DNA of 64,000 nt from Komarekiella delphini-convector SJRDD-AB1 (GTDB lineage Bacteria > Cyanobacteriota > Cyanobacteriia > Cyanobacteriales > Nostocaceae), in assembly GCF_014831675.1 (NCBI RefSeq), contig NZ_VJXY01000038.1, positions 1 to 64,000 of the forward strand, read 5' to 3'. Positions 60,747-64,000 of this stretch are shown here, one piece after another (position 1 is the first letter of the stretch; every line of letters begins with the position of its first letter). The translations under genes were made by a program, and so were the position numbers. Below the pieces are notes generated by a model that was not told where the DNA came from, did no database searches, and was given only the letters and a program-made list of their open reading frames with translations.

Positions 60747-63734
60747 GTGGTATTACAAGTACAAACAAGCACCTACGAAGCTAAAACCCAAGAAATTGCT
60801 AAACAACTTCTAGCAGTAACACAAGAAAATCGCTCATTTTTTGCTTCTCTACGCGATCAAATGCGCTGGGATGATAAATTGTTAGGCTGGGCGATGAGCA
60901 ATCCTGGGTTGCGAGTGCAGCTATTTCGCTTTATAGACACACTGCCTGCTTTGCACAGTAAATCAGAAATTGCCTCACATTTACAAGAATATTTGGGAGA
61001 TGAATCTGTAGAATTACCGACAGCTCTGAAGGGAATGCTAAACTTTGCTAACCCGGATTCTATGCCGGGGCAAGTTGCTGCTACAACTGTTGGCACGGCA
61101 GTTGAAACTCTTGCTCATAAATATATTGCTGGTGAAAATATTAAACAAGTCATCAAGACAGTTGAACGGCTGCGAAAAGAGAAAATGGCTTTTACCATCG
61201 ACTTACTTGGTGAAGCGGTGATTACCGAAGCCGAAGCGCAGTCTTATTTAGAACGCTATTTAGAATTGATGCAACAATTAGTGGAAGCATCAAAGAATTG
61301 GTCAACTATCCCGGCTATTGATGAAGCAGATGGCGAACTGCCACCAAAAGTTCAGGTTTCTGTGAAATTAACGGCGTTTTATTCCCAATTTGATCCATTA
61401 GATGCTAAGGGTAGTGAGGAAAAAGTTAGCGATCGCATCCGTACTCTGTTACGTCGTGCTCAAGAATTAGGCACAGCTGTGCATTTTGATATGGAGCAGT
61501 ATGCCTACAAAGACATAACTCTCAGTATCCTAAAAAAACTGTTGCTAGAAGAAGAGTTTAGGCAACGTACAGATATTGGGATCACAATCCAAGCATATCT
61601 GCGTGATAGCGAGCAAGATGCCGAAGATTTGATTAATTGGTTGAAACAGCGTGGTTATCCCCTGACAATCCGCTTGGTAAAAGGCGCATATTGGGATCAA
61701 GAAACTATTAAAGCAGCACAGAAACATTGGCCACAGCCAGTTTACAATGACAAAGCTGCAACAGATGCTAACTTTGAAACAATTACTCAGTTATTGCTAG
61801 AGAATCATCAATATGTGTATTCTGCCATTGGTAGCCATAATGTGCGATCGCACGCTCGTGCTATTGCCATAGCTGAAAGCTTAAATGTTCCCCGTCGTCG
61901 CTTTGAGATGCAAGTCCTCTACGGCATGGGTGACAAAATTGCAAAGGCATTGGTTGATAGGGGTTATAGAGTAAGGGTTTACTGTCCGTATGGTGAGTTG
62001 TTGCCGGGGATGGCTTATCTGATTCGGCGGTTGTTAGAAAATACGGCTAATAGTTCTTTTTTACGGCAAAATTTGGAGAATCGACCATTAGAGGAATTAT
62101 TAGCACCTCCAGTTGTAGATTTATCTCACGCAGAGGCGCAGAGGCGCGGAGAGAAAGATGTGAGTTTTGTTGGGGCGGCGGATACGGATTATGCGGAGGA
62201 GGAGGAGAGAAGGAAGGCGGCGCAAGCTTTTCAAGGGGTTCGTCAACAACTTGGTAGAACTTATTTGCCGTTGATTAATGGGGAGTATGTTGATACGCCG
62301 TCAGTTGTGGATTCTCTCAATCCTTCTAATTTTAGTGAGGTAATTGGGAAAGTCGGATTGATTAGCGTTGAACAAGCGGAACAGGCGATGCAAGCTGCTA
62401 AAGCAGCGTTTCCTGGGTGGAGGAAGACACCAGCTAAGCAACGCGCGGATATTTTGCGGAAGGCGGCTGATTTGATGGAACAACGCCGGGATGAATTTTC
62501 GGCTTGGATAGTTTTGGAAGTTGGAAAACCAGTCAAGGAAGCAGATGGAGAGGTTTCTGAGGCAATAGATTTTTGTCGGTACTACGCCGATGAGATGGAA
62601 CGGCTGGATAAAGGTGTTAATTACGACATGCCTGGTGAGACGAATCGTTATATATACCAGGCACGGGGAATTGCTGTGGTGATTTCTCCCTGGAATTTCC
62701 CACTGGCGATCGCCTGTGGAATGACAGTTGCAGCCTTGGTTACAGGCAATTGTACTCTCCTCAAGCCCGCTGAAACATCTTCTGTGATTACTGCTAAGCT
62801 CACAGAAATATTACTAGAGGCTGGTATCCCCAAAGGTGTATTTCAATACGTACCTGGTAAGGGTTCACAAGCAGGTACTCACTTGGTAAATCATCCTGAT
62901 ACTCATGTAATAGCTTTTACAGGTTCCCAGGAAGTGGGATGTAGAATTTATGCAGAAGCAGCAATATTGAAACCTGGTCAAAAGCACATGAAACGGGTGA
63001 TTGCCGAAATGGGTGGCAAAAATACCATCATTGTGGATGAAAGTGCTGATTTAGACCAAGCAGTTGTGGGGGTAGTGCAGTCAGCATTTGGTTACAGCGG
63101 ACAAAAATGCTCTGCTTGTTCGCGGGTAGTTGTGCTGCAACCGATTTATGATGCCTTTGTGCGGCGGTTAGTAGAAGCGACAAAATCCTTGAACATTGGA
63201 GAGGCAGAGTTACCTAGCACGCAAGTTGGCCCGGTGATTGATGCTAATGCCCGCGATCGCATCTGCGAGTATATTGAGAAAGGTAAGGCAGAAGCGCAAT
63301 TAGCGTTGGAGTTACCAGCACCAAATCAAGGATATTTTATCGGGCCTGTCATCTTTACAGAAGTACCGCCAAATGCGGTAATTTCCCAGCAAGAGATATT
63401 TGGCCCCGTTGTAGCAGTAATTCGAGTGAAGGATTTCCCAGAAGCTTTAGCAGTCGCCAACGGTACAAACTATGCTCTGACTGGGGGACTTTACTCCCGA
63501 ACACCTTCACACATTCAGCAGGCGCAGACAGAGTTTGAAGTCGGAAATTTGTACATTAACCGCACTATCACAGGTGCTATAGTTGCACGGCAACCTTTTG
63601 GTGGATTCAAACTTTCTGGAGTTGGTTCTAAGGCAGGCGGCCCTGATTACCTACTACAATTTCTCGAACCGCGCACAGTCACAGAAAATATTCAGCGTCA
63701 AGGTTTTGCGCCAATTGAAGGTGTAGATTCATAA
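60747..63734 (+). CDS. putA: Bifunctional proline dehydrogenase / L-glutamate gamma-semialdehyde dehydrogenase (PutA)
   Basis: A 995-residue enzyme without the DNA-binding domain of long PutA. The proline dehydrogenase half (about 80-455) has PKVQVSVKLTAFYSQFDPLD, TIRLVKGAYWDQE and the FAD/substrate motif MAYLIRRLLEN. The aldehyde dehydrogenase half (about 510-990) has VVISPWNFPLAIACG, the catalytic glutamate in IAEMGGKNTII and cysteine in SGQKCSACSRVVV. Together they turn proline into glutamate. GTG 60747 is chosen since AAGGAG lies 10 bases upstream; 26 residues from an earlier start would be repeat-derived. The linker carries a dispersed repeat. Confidence 0.95.
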   Translation: MVLQVQTSTYEAKTQEIAKQLLAVTQENRSFFASLRDQMRWDDKLLGWAMSNPGLRVQLFRFIDTLPALHSKSEIASHLQEYLGDESVELPTALKGMLNFANPDSMPGQVAATTVGTAVETLAHKYIAGENIKQVIKTVERLRKEKMAFTIDLLGEAVITEAEAQSYLERYLELMQQLVEASKNWSTIPAIDEADGELPPKVQVSVKLTAFYSQFDPLDAKGSEEKVSDRIRTLLRRAQELGTAVHFDMEQYAYKDITLSILKKLLLEEEFRQRTDIGITIQAYLRDSEQDAEDLINWLKQRGYPLTIRLVKGAYWDQETIKAAQKHWPQPVYNDKAATDANFETITQLLLENHQYVYSAIGSHNVRSHARAIAIAESLNVPRRRFEMQVLYGMGDKIAKALVDRGYRVRVYCPYGELLPGMAYLIRRLLENTANSSFLRQNLENRPLEELLAPPVVDLSHAEAQRRGEKDVSFVGAADTDYAEEEERRKAAQAFQGVRQQLGRTYLPLINGEYVDTPSVVDSLNPSNFSEVIGKVGLISVEQAEQAMQAAKAAFPGWRKTPAKQRADILRKAADLMEQRRDEFSAWIVLEVGKPVKEADGEVSEAIDFCRYYADEMERLDKGVNYDMPGETNRYIYQARGIAVVISPWNFPLAIACGMTVAALVTGNCTLLKPAETSSVITAKLTEILLEAGIPKGVFQYVPGKGSQAGTHLVNHPDTHVIAFTGSQEVGCRIYAEAAILKPGQKHMKRVIAEMGGKNTIIVDESADLDQAVVGVVQSAFGYSGQKCSACSRVVVLQPIYDAFVRRLVEATKSLNIGEAELPSTQVGPVIDANARDRICEYIEKGKAEAQLALELPAPNQGYFIGPVIFTEVPPNAVISQQEIFGPVVAVIRVKDFPEALAVANGTNYALTGGLYSRTPSHIQQAQTEFEVGNLYINRTITGAIVARQPFGGFKLSGVGSKAGGPDYLLQFLEPRTVTENIQRQGFAPIEGVDS
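62125..62153. repeat. Purine-rich dispersed repeat inside putA
   Basis: CTCACGCAGAGGCGCAGAGG then CGCGGAGAG is a familiar Nostoc intergenic repeat. It is in frame and codes for SHAEAQRRGEK in the linker between the two PutA domains, followed by an acidic stretch AADTDYAEEEERRK. Confidence 0.8.
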
Positions 63735-63737
63735 ATT

Positions 63738-63805
63738 TTTTGTGCCTTTGTGCCTTTGTGGTTCAAAAATTATTATTTACCACAAAGTCACGAAGACACA
63801 GAGAC
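63738..63805. repeat. Imperfect inverted repeat downstream of putA
   Basis: TGTGCCTTTGTGCCTTTGTGG is roughly mirrored by ACCACAAAGTCACGAAGACAC. It is a frequent bacterial intergenic repeat and could act as a terminator. Confidence 0.55.
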
Positions 63806-63829
63806 GCTTACTTACTTTAAGAGTACAAA

Positions 63830-64000
63830 ATGAGCAATTTAGTTATAAAAGTTGCTGAATTACCTGATGAATTTCCGGCGGTTGCAGCAATTAGACAATC
63901 AGTTTTTCAAGAAGAACAAGGAGTAAATCCTGCTTTAGAGTTTGATGGCAAAGACGAAATATCTGAGCATTTGATTGCTTATTTAAATAAGGAAGCTGTG
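63830..64000 (+). CDS. GNAT-family N-acetyltransferase, 3' truncated by window edge
   Basis: Fifty-seven codons are visible: MSNLVIKVAELPDEFPAVAA, then IRQSVFQEEQGVNPALEFDG, then KDEISEHLIAYLNKEAV. The IRxxVFxxEQGV..ALEFDGxDE segment is the signature start of a GNAT subgroup (ElaA/phosphinothricin-like). The acetyl-CoA binding part lies outside the window. The acceptor substrate is unknown. About 95 bp after putA, same strand. Confidence 0.82.
   Translation, partial: MSNLVIKVAELPDEFPAVAAIRQSVFQEEQGVNPALEFDGKDEISEHLIAYLNKEAV

Overview
The window is chromosomal DNA of a filamentous, heterocyst-forming cyanobacterium (Nostoc/Anabaena type). The evidence is the very frequent HIP1 octamer GCGATCGC, tandem TGTTTAC-type heptamer repeats, many small dispersed palindromes typical of Nostocales, PEP-CTERM and PATAN-receiver proteins, and above all a long minus-strand block whose gene content matches the heterocyst envelope polysaccharide (HEP) island of Anabaena PCC 7120. 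No rRNA, phage, transposase or CRISPR locus was seen; one tRNA (Leu, anticodon CAG) is present.

Layout. 1-1.7 kb: the 3' end of a nonribosomal peptide synthetase gene (A-PCP-TE). 1.7-28.6 kb: the HEP-island-like block, all on the minus strand. Read in transcription order it holds rfbF, an L-2-hydroxyglutarate oxidase-like gene, a remnant of a hexapeptide acyltransferase, an NDP-sugar SDR, a sugar C-methyltransferase, a GT2, a PhyH-like dioxygenase, rfbC, a GT4, a SAF-domain NAD(P) protein, a GT4, a Wzc-like protein, hepC (sugar-phosphate transferase), hepA (ABC exporter), two GT4s, a GT2, a GT4, a GT2, a Wzy/ligase-like membrane protein and a last GT4. Together they could make nucleotide sugars, start a lipid-linked glycan, extend it with up to nine glycosyltransferases, export it and control its length. 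28.9-33.0 kb: a minus-strand kinase / PP2C / VWA triad (YegI-YegK-YegL, or TerY-P, type) whose kinase is fused to a membrane segment and TPRs, preceded by a 42-codon ORF with a strong ribosome site.

33.4-44.7 kb is mixed housekeeping and accessory sequence: a PATAN-receiver regulator, a broken vapB antitoxin, pheT, yciI, small secreted and membrane proteins, tRNA-Leu, a TrmH-family methyltransferase, a thioesterase, a ferritin-like protein and a thermonuclease-like lipoprotein. 44.7-48.9 kb is a three-gene minus-strand operon: a TPR-trypsin protease, a secreted protein and a membrane-anchored protein. 49-52.6 kb holds a 21-bp minisatellite, several MITE-like elements, a decapitated parD and a polar amino-acid ABC transporter. 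52.7-60.5 kb is a cobalamin region with two B12 riboswitches, a DUF1636 protein, cobK, cbiET and a cobG-cobH-cobI operon, interrupted by a GDSL hydrolase gene. 60.7-63.7 kb is a PutA-type proline catabolic enzyme, and the window ends inside a GNAT gene.

The most distinctive feature at DNA level is how far small repeats have moved into genes. They form the stop codons of the NRPS and hepA, the last codons of the Wzy-like gene, the first codons of a thioesterase, a linker in PutA and the N-terminus of a membrane protein, and a MITE-like element has removed the start of parD. The most distinctive protein-level observations are a divergent HepC (Asp-Asn where the family has Asp-Glu), a C-methyltransferase that has lost three of four zinc cysteines, and the kinase/phosphatase/VWA triad. 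All functional calls come from reading the sequence and from memory of protein families; no database search was run.
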